Of a stretch of DNA of 64,000 nt, positions 10,561-18,467 are shown piece after piece. The position numbers and the translations under genes are program-made. The first letter of the stretch is position 1; each line of letters starts with the position of its first letter. The notes beneath the pieces are model-generated. The model ran no database searches and was not told where the DNA came from. It saw nothing but the letters and a program-made list of their open reading frames with translations. Source of the DNA: Brevibacillus laterosporus DSM 25 (GTDB lineage: Bacteria; Bacillota; Bacilli; Brevibacillales; Brevibacillaceae); assembly GCF_002706795.1 (NCBI RefSeq), contig NZ_CP017705.1, positions 2,350,001 through 2,414,000 of the forward strand, read 5' to 3'.

Positions 10561-12396
10561 ATGTGCGGAATCGTTGGATATATTGGAAGTAAACAGGCGC
10601 AGGATATCGTTATTGGAGGTCTGCGTAAGCTGGAGTATCGTGGGTATGACTCTGCAGGGGTAGCAGTAATGACGGAGCAAGGTTTGGATCATGCAAAATC
10701 CAAGGGACGGATTGCTACGTTAGAAGAGCGTCTAAGAGACAGACCACTAGCGGGAATGGTTGGAATTGGCCATACTCGTTGGGCAACACACGGGAAGCCT
10801 TCCGATGAAAACTCTCATCCTCATTTAGACAAAACGCATAAATTTGCAGTTGTTCATAATGGGATTATTGAAAACTACCTGACTATCAAGGAAGAATTGA
10901 TAGCAAAAGGATATAAGTTCCTGTCTGAAACAGATACAGAGGTCATCGCTCATCTATTGTCTGATTTATATGATGGCGATATCGTAGCCACAGTGCGTAA
11001 GGCTATACAAAAAATGCGCGGTGCCTATGCACTTGGTATCATGACAGAACACGAACCAGATAAATTAATTGCAGTACGTTTGGCAAGTCCACTAATCGTG
11101 GGTATTGGTGAAGGGGAAGCGTTTATCGGCTCTGACATCCCAGCTATTTTGGAGCATACACGTGATATGTACATTTTAAATGAAGGCGAAATGGCTGTTT
11201 TAACTCGAGATAATATCCAGTTGACAGTAGCAGAGACAGGCGAGCCTGTTGAGCGTGAGATTTTCCATGTAGATTGGGACTTGGTGCAAGCAGAGAAGGA
11301 CGGCTATGACTCCTTTATGTTAAAAGAGATTCATGAGCAGCCAAAAGCAATGCGAGATACAATTGGTTCCCGTATTGATCCGGAAAACAAACGTGTACTA
11401 TTACCAGAGATGAAAATGACTCCAGAAGAGCTAGCTGCTTTTGACAGAATGTACATCGTAGCATGCGGTACTTCTATGCATGCTGGCCTCATTGGGAAAG
11501 AAGTCATTGAGAAGCTGACACGCATTCCTGTCGAGGTAGCGATCGCTTCAGAATTTAGATATCGTGACCCGATCTTCACAGATAAGACGTTAGTGGTTGT
11601 CATCAGTCAATCAGGAGAAACAGCAGATACGCTGGCAGCTCTACGTGAAGCGAAGAAACACGGCGTGAAGGTAATGGCAGTAAGTAACGTAGTAGGCAGC
11701 TCAGTAGCTCGTGAAGCAGATGAGGTTATCTATACATGGGCGGGACCAGAGGTGGCGGTTGCTTCTACAAAAGCTTATACATGCCAAAGCTTGGCTCTGT
11801 ATCTGTTTGCGCTTTATCTTGCACAGGTGAAAGGAACACAAACAGATGCACAAATCGCTGAGATTGTCGATCACCTATTAGAGATCCCAACACAAACAGC
11901 TAACATTCTAGAAATGGAAGAGAGCCTACGTAAGGTAGCTACTTCTGTAACAAAGGATGTTCAAAACCTGTTCTTCATCGGACGTGGTCTGGACTATGCT
12001 GTGACGCTGGAAGGCTCCCTGAAGCTAAAAGAGATTTCTTATATTCATTCCGAAGCGTACGCAGCGGGAGAATTAAAGCACGGTACCCTAGCTCTCATTG
12101 AAGAGAATGTACCTGTGATTGCACTGGCTACTCAGCCAGACCTATTTGACAAGACGGTATCCAACATCGTTGAGGTCAAAGCTCGCGGCGCCTACACGCT
12201 AGGCTTCGCATTTGAAGGAGATACAGAATTGGCGAAAACAGTGGATGAAGTGGTGTATGTGCCACGCACCCTGCCGATCCTGTCTCCTGTATTAACTGTC
12301 ATTCCGTTGCAATTGCTTGCTTACTTTGCGTCTACAGCTCGTGGCCTGGATGTGGATAAACCACGGAACTTGGCTAAGAGTGTGACGGTGGAGTAG
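10561..12396 (+). CDS. glmS: Glutamine--fructose-6-phosphate aminotransferase (isomerizing)
   Basis: GlmS makes glucosamine-6-phosphate from fructose-6-phosphate and glutamine, the entry step to amino-sugar and cell-wall synthesis. The 611 residues start with MCGIVGYIG, where Cys2 becomes the catalytic N-terminal nucleophile of the glutaminase domain (about 1-225). Two sugar-isomerase (SIS) domains follow (about 285-420 and 455-600), with the motif SQSGETADT in the first. The C-terminus LAKSVTVE is the conserved end that TnsD-type proteins recognise in Tn7 insertion. Expression is governed by the ribozyme upstream. A Tn7-like end begins only a few bases after the stop codon. Confidence 0.97.
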   Translation: MCGIVGYIGSKQAQDIVIGGLRKLEYRGYDSAGVAVMTEQGLDHAKSKGRIATLEERLRDRPLAGMVGIGHTRWATHGKPSDENSHPHLDKTHKFAVVHNGIIENYLTIKEELIAKGYKFLSETDTEVIAHLLSDLYDGDIVATVRKAIQKMRGAYALGIMTEHEPDKLIAVRLASPLIVGIGEGEAFIGSDIPAILEHTRDMYILNEGEMAVLTRDNIQLTVAETGEPVEREIFHVDWDLVQAEKDGYDSFMLKEIHEQPKAMRDTIGSRIDPENKRVLLPEMKMTPEELAAFDRMYIVACGTSMHAGLIGKEVIEKLTRIPVEVAIASEFRYRDPIFTDKTLVVVISQSGETADTLAALREAKKHGVKVMAVSNVVGSSVAREADEVIYTWAGPEVAVASTKAYTCQSLALYLFALYLAQVKGTQTDAQIAEIVDHLLEIPTQTANILEMEESLRKVATSVTKDVQNLFFIGRGLDYAVTLEGSLKLKEISYIHSEAYAAGELKHGTLALIEENVPVIALATQPDLFDKTVSNIVEVKARGAYTLGFAFEGDTELAKTVDEVVYVPRTLPILSPVLTVIPLQLLAYFASTARGLDVDKPRNLAKSVTVE

Positions 12397-12401
12397 GGAT
12401 T

Positions 12402-12502
12402 TGTTTTTTGTAGATTTGAAATAAAGTTGCACCGTTTATAAAAAAGTTAAACCGTTTTGAAAAAAGTCGAATCGTTTATAAAAAAGTTGCACCGTTTTAC
12501 CC
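12402..12502 (+). mobile_element. Tn7-like transposon right end with four TnsB-type binding repeats
   Basis: Directly behind glmS lie four copies of a 20-base unit with the core AAAGTTGCACCGTTTATAAA and an exact 20-base period (12423-12442, 12443-12462, 12463-12482, 12483-12502). In Tn7 the right end carries four packed TnsB sites, lies next to glmS, and is followed by tnsA, which is the arrangement seen here. A terminal TGT could be at 12402 or 12409; I cannot decide the exact boundary. No matching left end was recognised within the next few kilobases, so the element is a remnant. Confidence 0.8.
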
Positions 12503-12527
12503 CTTTAGATATGATTATCTAAAGGGG
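12500..12527 (+). promoter_or_regulatory. Perfect 12-base inverted repeat covering the tnsA ribosome-binding site
   Basis: CCCCTTTAGATA and TATCTAAAGGGG form a perfect stem with a four-base loop. The right arm contains AAAGGGG, the ribosome-binding site seven bases before the tnsA ATG. In the RNA the site would be hidden, so translation of the transposase genes would be damped. As DNA it could also be an operator. Confidence 0.6.
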
Positions 12528-12534
12528 TGCTTTT

Positions 12535-12948
12535 ATGTCGAAAAGAAAAAGAACATCTGAGATTGAACAGTGGATTAAACAAGGTCGAGGGACCGGTATT
12601 GGAGTAGATTATAAACCTTGGTTAAAGATTCAAGATGTATCTTCAAAGGGTCGTTCAACTCGTTTAAAAGGAATAAAAACAAACAGACAGCATGAATTTC
12701 TGTCGGATTTAGAACGCAATTATTTTTATTTAACTGAGTATTCAAATTATATTGTTGATATCCGGGAACAATTTCCTTTACTACCGTTAGAAGAAACCAT
12801 TGTTATTGCAAACGAGTTAGGTATAAATCATCCTACTGACCCTAAAACTGGTAGTCCGATTGTGATGACAACTGATTTTTTATTAACAGTTAATAAAGGA
12901 CAGAATGTGACTGAAGTAGAAGGTAAGGCCAAGAGTAACTCGAGTTAA
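12535..12948 (+). pseudogene. tnsA: Truncated TnsA-like transposase endonuclease
   Basis: TnsA cuts the 5' ends of Tn7-type elements. The N-terminal 125 residues match the family: GVDYKPWLKIQDVSSKGRSTRLKGIKTNR, then SDLERNYFYL with the likely catalytic Glu, YIVDIREQFPLL, and TTDFLL with the likely catalytic Asp. The frame then runs into unrelated sequence near 12920 and stops at residue 137, about half the normal length of roughly 270. The catalytic Lys region and the C-terminal TnsC-binding domain are gone. The break coincides with the start of a methyltransferase fragment, so a deletion joined the two. tnsB, tnsC and tnsD are absent. Confidence 0.8.
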
Positions 12949-13538
12949 TAGAAAATTATGTGTAGGCACTGAAGAACAGCAGTCTAGAAATATAATTCTT
13001 GAGGGCGAAAATCTTCAGGGGATGGTCACCTTGTATAAATATAGAGAACAAGTAGATTTAATTTTGACAGATCCACCGTATAATACTGGGCATTGATGAT
13101 AATGAACTATTTCACTTAGGAATGGTGATGAATGAAGTATTTGGTGAGGAAAATAGAATAGGGATTATTAATTGGCAAAAGTCTTATTCTCCTAAAAATG
13201 ATAGTAAGCATGTGTCAACGGCTGCAGAGTACGTATTGGTATATGCTAAAGATAAATCTATTGCTAAGACAGGGTTATTACCACGAGAAGATTCTACTAA
13301 CTCGAAGTATAAAAATCCTGATAATGACCCAGAGGGACTCTGGAGAAGTAGTGATGCGACAGTGGCAACGGTTACAAACAAAGATAGCTATGCAATTCAG
13401 TCCCCTTTTACAGGGGGACTACACTATCCAGGTTCTAGGTCATGGACAAACCCTAAAAAATCAATGAAAAGGTGGTTAGAGGGTTGGGGCTCAACATATG
13501 TGGAAAAAAAATTAGATGATGGGCGAGTGAACGAATGA
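12923..13538 (+). pseudogene. Broken type III restriction-modification methyltransferase (Mod) fragment
   Basis: Two pieces of an adenine-N6 methyltransferase lie in adjacent frames. The first (12923-13096) reads NIILEGENLQGM and ends in the catalytic motif TDPPYNTG followed by a stop. The second (13089-13538) begins at IDDNELFHLGMVMNEVFGEEN, has no start codon of its own at the join, and continues through VSTAAEYVLVYAKD and LWRSSDATVA. About 60-80 residues between the motifs are missing and the frame shifts at the join. The C-terminal part, including the end of the target recognition region, is also lost. No res gene follows. It was probably cargo of the Tn7-like element (inference). Confidence 0.75.
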
Positions 13539-13554
13539 TGAGAGGGATGGGAAA

Positions 13555-14400
13555 ATGAGCGATACAAGGACCAAATTGATGCTGGATTTGCAAAGAATTG
13601 AGAAGGATGAGTATCAGTTACGCGAAGGTGAGCAGCATCAAGATTTCTTACCTTTGTTACTTCAATATATTGGCGATCCTCAGCCAGAATTACGGGATAA
13701 CCTGATTTATCCGATGTTTTATATGTGGATTAAGGAAGAGAATAGGTTCAGTGGAGAGGAGTTGCGTAGCCTCTTAACTGTTCTGACTGATGAGAACCAT
13801 TTGTTCTATAATATTGGCAGCGAGGATGATCAGTCAGTTTTTACAAGGACGTTCTCTGCCTTGCCTATCGCTTTGATTGTGCAACGCCACAGACAGAATC
13901 CATTTTTCAATCAAGCGGAAATTGAGCAAATAATGCATGCAATGATCCGTTATTATAAAGAGGAGAAGGATCTGCGAGGTTACCTTTCAGTAGGAGGCTG
14001 GGCTCACAGCGCGTCTCACGGTGCGGATGTTTTTGTCGAGCTGGTGCAGTGCGAGGAGAGCAGCGTCGCAATGCTGCGTGAGGTTCTTGTCGCTATTTCT
14101 AGCATGCTTCATAATGGTAGACACATTTTTAGCGATGAGGATGATGAGCGGTTGGTCAACATCGTGGATACGATGATTGACAAAGAATTACTTCCACATC
14201 AAGAAATCGCTGATTGGATTAGCGGCTTAGCGCAATGTTGCAATTTGCCGAGAAGTCGCAGTCAGGTGATTGCTCGCGTGAACAGCAAGAATTTTTTACG
14301 CAGTCTCTATTTCAGAAGGGGACAAGATAGCCGAGGGAATGAGCTTAACACTGTCATGCTTGGTACTGAGGCAAAATTGAACAGGTTTTCTATCAGTTAA
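13555..14400 (+). CDS. DUF2785-type protein of unknown function
   Basis: This is a 281-residue, largely helical, soluble protein with no signal peptide. The segment GGWAHSASHGADVFVELVQ (about residues 145-163) resembles the GWAH-HGAD signature I associate with the DUF2785 family, a group without known biochemical function. AGAGGGATGGGAAA precedes the ATG. It follows the methyltransferase fragment by 16 bases and precedes a hairpin terminator, so it may be the last gene on the island side or the first resident gene. It appears intact. I give no function. Confidence 0.7.
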   Translation: MSDTRTKLMLDLQRIEKDEYQLREGEQHQDFLPLLLQYIGDPQPELRDNLIYPMFYMWIKEENRFSGEELRSLLTVLTDENHLFYNIGSEDDQSVFTRTFSALPIALIVQRHRQNPFFNQAEIEQIMHAMIRYYKEEKDLRGYLSVGGWAHSASHGADVFVELVQCEESSVAMLREVLVAISSMLHNGRHIFSDEDDERLVNIVDTMIDKELLPHQEIADWISGLAQCCNLPRSRSQVIARVNSKNFLRSLYFRRGQDSRGNELNTVMLGTEAKLNRFSIS

Positions 14401-14407
14401 AGGATTA

Positions 14408-14460
14408 GAGGGGCTGTCCCAAAAGCCATGGGAAATTGGCTGAGGGATTGCCCCTTTTTA
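14408..14460 (+). terminator. Hairpin terminator, possibly an insertion-sequence end
   Basis: AGGGGC and GCCCCT with an inner GCCATGGGAAATTGGC stem are followed by a T run. The opening GGGGCTGTCCCAAAAGCC resembles ends of IS elements common in Bacillales, and the bases up to about 14530 look like the leader of such an element. No transposase remains. The IS reading is weak. Confidence 0.5.
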
Positions 14461-15002
14461 TGTACAAAAAGAAACCATCCTTTGGTAAAATGGAAGTACC
14501 ACCCACCACGCACAAAAGGAGAGGCAAGTATTCCAGATTTACAAAAATTCCAGTGAGGGTTTGAACATCATTGATTACCAGACAGTAGAGATTGAACCAA
14601 TTAAAAACAGCAAATTAATTTACGGTAAAACTGACTTTGCTAAGCTTGAATCGTATTTAATTAAATGGGGAAGGCCAACGAGTCTTACATAAATAGAAGA
14701 TATTTCTTTAAGTTTCGGTATTATATAATAGCGGTTTCCAACATTCTTTACATGGTAATTTCTAGTGGTTTTACACTTACTTTTTTTCGATCTTATCATG
14801 TGTCACGGCAAGCCTAGTAATATCAACAAAATTGGTTCACGACTTTTTTATCACCCGACAATGTTGTTGTCTAATGACAATTCAGTCATGACCTAGAAAC
14901 CTGTATTTTTTTAAACAAGGTTTTTGATATTAAAAAAAAGTAAGTTATTTCTCTAGATTAATATCGTTAGAGTGTGTTTCAATTTTCGTTTAGTTAAAAA
15001 TG

Positions 15003-15034
15003 GCAGTCACAGAATTACTACTGTGACTGCTTTA
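15003..15034 (+). terminator. Intrinsic terminator without an upstream gene
   Basis: GCAGTCACAG and CTGTGACTGC form a perfect ten-base stem with an eight-base loop and then TTTAT. No reading frame ends here, so it either ends a small RNA or is a relic. Confidence 0.55.
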
Positions 15035-15083
15035 TAAAAGGTTGACCAAAGCCTTGGTTCTTTGTTTGACACCCTCTGGCATG

Positions 15084-15115
15084 TTCCTCCATTAAAGGGC
15101 GCTTTAATGGAGGAA
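15084..15115. repeat. Perfect inverted repeat, 14-base arms
   Basis: TTCCTCCATTAAAG and CTTTAATGGAGGAA flank four bases. No T run follows, so this is not a typical terminator. It could be the core of a small non-autonomous repeat or an operator. Function unknown. Confidence 0.6.
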
Positions 15116-15170
15116 ATATCATAGAAATGATCAAACTTTTTTATAAAAGAATGATTCAATAAAATATATT

Positions 15171-15216
15171 AAGAGCGTGTTTTGATTAATCTTTTTTCAA
15201 AACACGCTCTTTCTTT
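15171..15216 (+). terminator. Strong hairpin with T run, no gene upstream
   Basis: AAGAGCGTGTTTTG and CAAAACACGCTCTT pair perfectly over 14 bases around a 13-base loop, followed by TCTTTTTG. It looks like an intrinsic terminator. The nearest plus-strand gene ends about 770 bases upstream. Confidence 0.6.
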
Positions 15217-15390
15217 TTGCTTGTTTATCAAGGCTATTAGTATTAATTTGATCAATCTTTATTCTAAAGCTACAATTTGTTGTGAGTTGTAATATAGTTT
15301 GTCACTGATAGGAATATATATTATCATCTGTAAGAAAAAATGAAATTGAAGTAAGACTACTTTAGAAAACCACAAAAATAATTAAAAATG

Positions 15391-15428
15391 AATGGCTTCG
15401 ATCTTTCTTATCAAAGGTCGAAGCCATT
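15391..15428 (-). terminator. Terminator of the erythromycin-esterase-like gene
   Basis: AATGGCTTCGA and TCGAAGCCATT pair perfectly over 11 bases. On the minus strand a T-rich tract follows. It lies about 40 bases after the stop of the minus-strand gene. Confidence 0.75.
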
Positions 15429-15464
15429 AGTTGTTTAAGGGAATATTATTCGAAACTAAGTCCG

Positions 15465-16742
15465 TTAATCCGTTATCATGACCGAAGGAGTAGCTGTCCG
15501 CACGAAAATGATAGCATCAAAAGCTTTTGCTGGAATCATCTGTAAAGTATACATCTTTTCAATTTTTCCATACAATCCACTAAAGACTGCACCTATTGCA
15601 CTGATGGGCTGAGTTCTATTCAGATATGCGGTGAAATTTTCATCATGTCTTGCCTTTGCAAAGTCCAGGAATCCATCCTTCATGTTTGTATGTGCAAACA
15701 GAACAGCTAGCCGATCTTCTCCACTATTTTTTACATAAAACTCTTTTCGCTCATTGGTAGTGGCCTCATTAGCAATGAAGGAGCTTTCGTAGAATTCACT
15801 TCCTATTGCGTAATATTGGTCCCCTAAGGTTTTTGCGAGATATGCTCCCATGCAGGTTGTCATTCCCATGGAAGTGGAGGTTTTTTCAATGTGTCCATTA
15901 TGTCCTGTTATGAATATGTTTTCGCGACCGTAATATTTCTTTTCAAATGATAAAATCCATATCACTTTTGCCGCCATATAGTGATCACGGGTATTGTTAT
16001 AGTTCGCATTTGTTCCGCGCAGTGTAGCGTTTTGCTTGATAGCCTCGGCAAAGGCTAGAGCCAGCTCATATTCTTTCGCAGAGCTTTTTGCGGTATAAAC
16101 GGATTTGTTTTCTTTCATCCGCTCCATCAAGTTTTTAATATGGGAGAGCCCCTCCTGTACGTTGGCCTGCTTTTGATCATACACCGTTTTATCATTCAGA
16201 TTCGTAAGTGCAATCTCATACTTGGAGGCAAGTGTCGGATCAACCTTTTTTAAATAGGAGAATAGCCCGTTTTTGTTATGGTCATAGCGTTGCATGTCAA
16301 AACCATAAAAATGAATTTTATCTTTTGCATCCCGATGCTCATTATAGGAGCGCATCCAAGATAGAAGGGCTGCCATTTCTTGCGTATTGTAAATCGTAAA
16401 TCCGATTGCTTTTGCAGCATCTTGCGCAGTTCCGTTGCCTCCTAATATGTATTCATTGACCTTTTGTCCTCCGCCGAAATCACCTTCTATCGCAAATACG
16501 CGATATCCTTGTTTTTCCACCAGATACTTAAAAATATCTGACTTTAGCGTAGTAAATTGCTTGTTACCATGTGTAGCTTCTCCAAACCCGATGATGGTTT
16601 TCGAAGGAAGTTCCATTTTTGAAACAGGAACAAGGTTAGATTTCAATGACTGTTGTAACGTGTTGGGTGATTCAGAACGGAAACCCGTGAATACACTCAT
16701 CATGATGAACAAGCTGATTACGATCAGGAGATTTTTTTTCAT
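15465..16742 (-). CDS. Secreted erythromycin-esterase-family hydrolase
   Basis: The family (PF05139, with EreA/EreB as the known macrolide esterases) hydrolyses ester or lactone bonds; many members have unknown substrates. The 425-residue protein starts with a signal-peptide-like segment (MKKNLLIVISLFIMMSVFTG). It then shows IGFGEATHGNKQF with the catalytic-type Glu and His, FAIEGDFGGG, IHFYGFDMQR, and GHNGHI near residue 280, which fits the family's second conserved His segment. EreA and EreB are cytoplasmic, so an exported form is unusual. AAGAGAGA precedes the start. It has its own terminator and no operon partner. Macrolide resistance should not be assumed. Confidence 0.8.
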   Translation of the reverse strand: MKKNLLIVISLFIMMSVFTGFRSESPNTLQQSLKSNLVPVSKMELPSKTIIGFGEATHGNKQFTTLKSDIFKYLVEKQGYRVFAIEGDFGGGQKVNEYILGGNGTAQDAAKAIGFTIYNTQEMAALLSWMRSYNEHRDAKDKIHFYGFDMQRYDHNKNGLFSYLKKVDPTLASKYEIALTNLNDKTVYDQKQANVQEGLSHIKNLMERMKENKSVYTAKSSAKEYELALAFAEAIKQNATLRGTNANYNNTRDHYMAAKVIWILSFEKKYYGRENIFITGHNGHIEKTSTSMGMTTCMGAYLAKTLGDQYYAIGSEFYESSFIANEATTNERKEFYVKNSGEDRLAVLFAHTNMKDGFLDFAKARHDENFTAYLNRTQPISAIGAVFSGLYGKIEKMYTLQMIPAKAFDAIIFVRTATPSVMITD

Positions 16743-16981
16743 ATCGTTCTCTCTTTCTAGAGCTGATCATTCGTTTTTAATTGGATGAAAGGTGACAATC
16801 GTGTATGTCATCTTCTCGCTCGGATTGATAAAACGTACAAGATTCATGTTGTGGTTTGTCTTACTATTTACACTATTATACTCCTTCCTGATGTCGTTTA
16901 ACTACATTGAATTGATTTCGCAGTCCCCGCCCTTTACATCCTATCCTACCCGGCCGGAAACAGATTCGCCCATCTGGTGGA

Positions 16982-17265
16982 AAGTACAAACAGCAACTAT
17001 TCTCTTACTTAATAGGCATGGGCAACTCGGAAGAAGATGCCAAAGACTATGTCCAAGCGGTATTCATAAGCGCATATAAGCATGTAGAGAAGTATGAAAG
17101 CTCGAAATCATTTTCGACTTGTCTGTTCCGTGTTGCCATCAATCATTGTTTGATGGATTGGCGCAAGAAGAAACAGTATGGGATGAATTACGTGAGAGTT
17201 TTGAGGCTGATAGCCCCAAGCCCGAAAATCATAGAATTTTAAGCAGAGCTGTAATTTTGAGAACT
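16982..17265 (+). pseudogene. Frameshifted ECF sigma-factor fragment
   Basis: One frame reads KYKQQLFSYLIG, then GNSEEDAKDYVQAVF, then STCLFRVAINHCLMDWRKKKQ, which is typical sigma region 2. Near 17165-17180 the homologous reading jumps to the next frame (EETVWDELRESFEADSPKPENH). There is no region 4 and no proper start codon. The segment is therefore a decayed ECF sigma gene. The upstream open frame beginning at 16792 (a hydrophobic stretch) runs into it out of frame and is not convincing as a gene. Confidence 0.65.
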
Positions 17266-17398
17266 CTATGTTTAATGAACTTGTGTGTAGGGATACGTAT
17301 TCTGGCTTATTCTGATTAATATAATTTTCTCAATAAAGAAGACATCGTTAAGGATGTAGTATCTGATGGAATGAATTTGCTCGGTTAAAATACAAACA

Positions 17399-17426
17399 AG
17401 CCTGGCAGAATGCTACCAGGCTTCTT
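17399..17426 (-). terminator. Terminator of the small secreted protein gene
   Basis: AAGCCTGG and CCAGGCTT pair around a ten- to twelve-base loop. On the minus strand GTTTGTATTTT follows. It lies about 70 bases after the stop at 17494. Confidence 0.6.
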
Positions 17427-17493
17427 CGTCAGAGCATACCCACCGGCTGGGAGTCCTTCCGAGAAACGATTCCTCGTTTTGCAGAGGGACACC

Positions 17494-18216
17494 TTACAGT
17501 GGGGAGTCATCAACGAATCTATAGTTGCCATTGATATCGACAACTAAAACTGCACGATGATCTTTGGAGAAAATAATCAGGTTTCCTCCCTTTAATGTGA
17601 ACTTACATGTGCTACCAATGTGAGCTGCGCTTTTTCCTGATAACATTGTTGTGAATGCTTTAGGCTCTCCTACCTCCATACCAATTCCTCCTGATGCTGT
17701 AGGTGGCGAGTTATGACCTGGGTTTTTTAGTGAACCAGTTTTCCCATGTATATATGTCCATTTCCCATAAATCTTTTGCGTGTAATGAGATGTGAGATAG
17801 GTGCCTCTCACCTCACCAGACTGATATTTAGTCACTTCTTTTTCTTTTTCTGCTTTTTCTGGTACTAATGTGTTTTTATTTTCCTTCAAAGAGTAACTAC
17901 CATCTGTATTAAGAATGACATTTTCTTCTTCCCCAGCAGGAACGATAATGCTATGCATGGTTACAGTAGTTATGCCCCCGTCAGAGTGAGTATAGCTATA
18001 AGTTTCTTCTATCGGCTGATTTAGTATAGTTTCTGTTTCTTGGATAGTTTGTCTACTCTCAATTTTTTGATTAATCTTTTCTAAAGCTAGTGACTGCTCA
18101 GAAAATATTTTGGGAATAGTTTTTTCCACATTTGTTTCTTGAGCCATAGCCATTGAGGGCAACATCAAAATAGCAGCCGAAAAAATCGCAATAATGGGTT
18201 TTATAATTTTTTTCAT
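17494..18216 (-). CDS. Secreted protein of unknown function
   Basis: This is a 240-residue protein with a clear signal peptide: a basic start MKKIIKP, a hydrophobic core, and a likely cleavage after SMAMA. The first part of the mature protein is a helical, Glu/Gln-rich region. A Lys/Glu-rich linker (about residues 115-130) follows. The C-terminal 110 residues look like a compact beta domain ending GGNLIIFSKDHRAVLVVDINGNYRFVDD. I recognise no family. GGAGGT lies just before the ATG. It is divergent from a small membrane-protein gene, with both starts within about 75 bases. Confidence 0.75.
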   Translation of the reverse strand: MKKIIKPIIAIFSAAILMLPSMAMAQETNVEKTIPKIFSEQSLALEKINQKIESRQTIQETETILNQPIEETYSYTHSDGGITTVTMHSIIVPAGEEENVILNTDGSYSLKENKNTLVPEKAEKEKEVTKYQSGEVRGTYLTSHYTQKIYGKWTYIHGKTGSLKNPGHNSPPTASGGIGMEVGEPKAFTTMLSGKSAAHIGSTCKFTLKGGNLIIFSKDHRAVLVVDINGNYRFVDDSPL

Positions 18217-18290
18217 GATTTACCTCCATTTTTTAATAAATTATGGTAATAATAGGTATAGCTGTTTTTTTCCAAGGAGTGGTTGAGAAG

Positions 18291-18467
18291 ATGATCCTAT
18301 TTTTGATTGACTATTTGTTGAAGATATTTCTAATAAGTTTTGGCGTATATTTTTTACTGAATATTCTTCAGATTCTTCGACAAAGAAATTCTATAAGACA
18401 AAAGGGAAACGCTGAGCTTGTAAAAGTACTAAAAGATATTTCTAATGCTTTAGAAAAAAAAGAATAA
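18291..18467 (+). CDS. Small membrane protein, function unknown
   Basis: This is a 58-residue protein with one or two hydrophobic segments in the first 30 residues and a basic, helical tail ending in LKDISNALEKKE. AAGGAG lies 11 bases before this ATG; a longer version from 18243 has no ribosome-binding site. It is divergent from the secreted protein gene. I recognise no family. Confidence 0.5.
   Translation: MILFLIDYLLKIFLISFGVYFLLNILQILRQRNSIRQKGNAELVKVLKDISNALEKKE

Larger units (their letters stand above)
14461..15464. other. One kilobase without a convincing gene, rich in inverted repeats
   Basis: Only a 53-codon open stretch (14531-14692) is notable. It has no start codon at a sensible place and I do not recognise it; it may be a gene remnant. 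The rest is AT-rich and contains three strong hairpins (14-base arms at 15084-15115 and 15171-15211, ten-base arms at 15003-15030) plus the terminator of the next gene. The pattern suggests decayed mobile sequence or untranslated RNA. Confidence 0.5.

Noticed and set aside
12423-12502. Four short regularly spaced repeats that could suggest a tiny CRISPR array
   Set aside because: The units are directly tandem with no spacers, lie at the glmS attachment site, and are followed by tnsA. They fit transposase binding sites.
15465-16742. Calling the esterase-family gene a macrolide resistance gene
   Set aside because: The family is broad, the protein seems exported, and no close match to EreA or EreB can be shown without a search.
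16792-17079. Open frame starting with a hydrophobic stretch
   Set aside because: It has a GTG start with a poor binding site and runs out of frame into the sigma-factor remnant. Its second half is a shadow reading.
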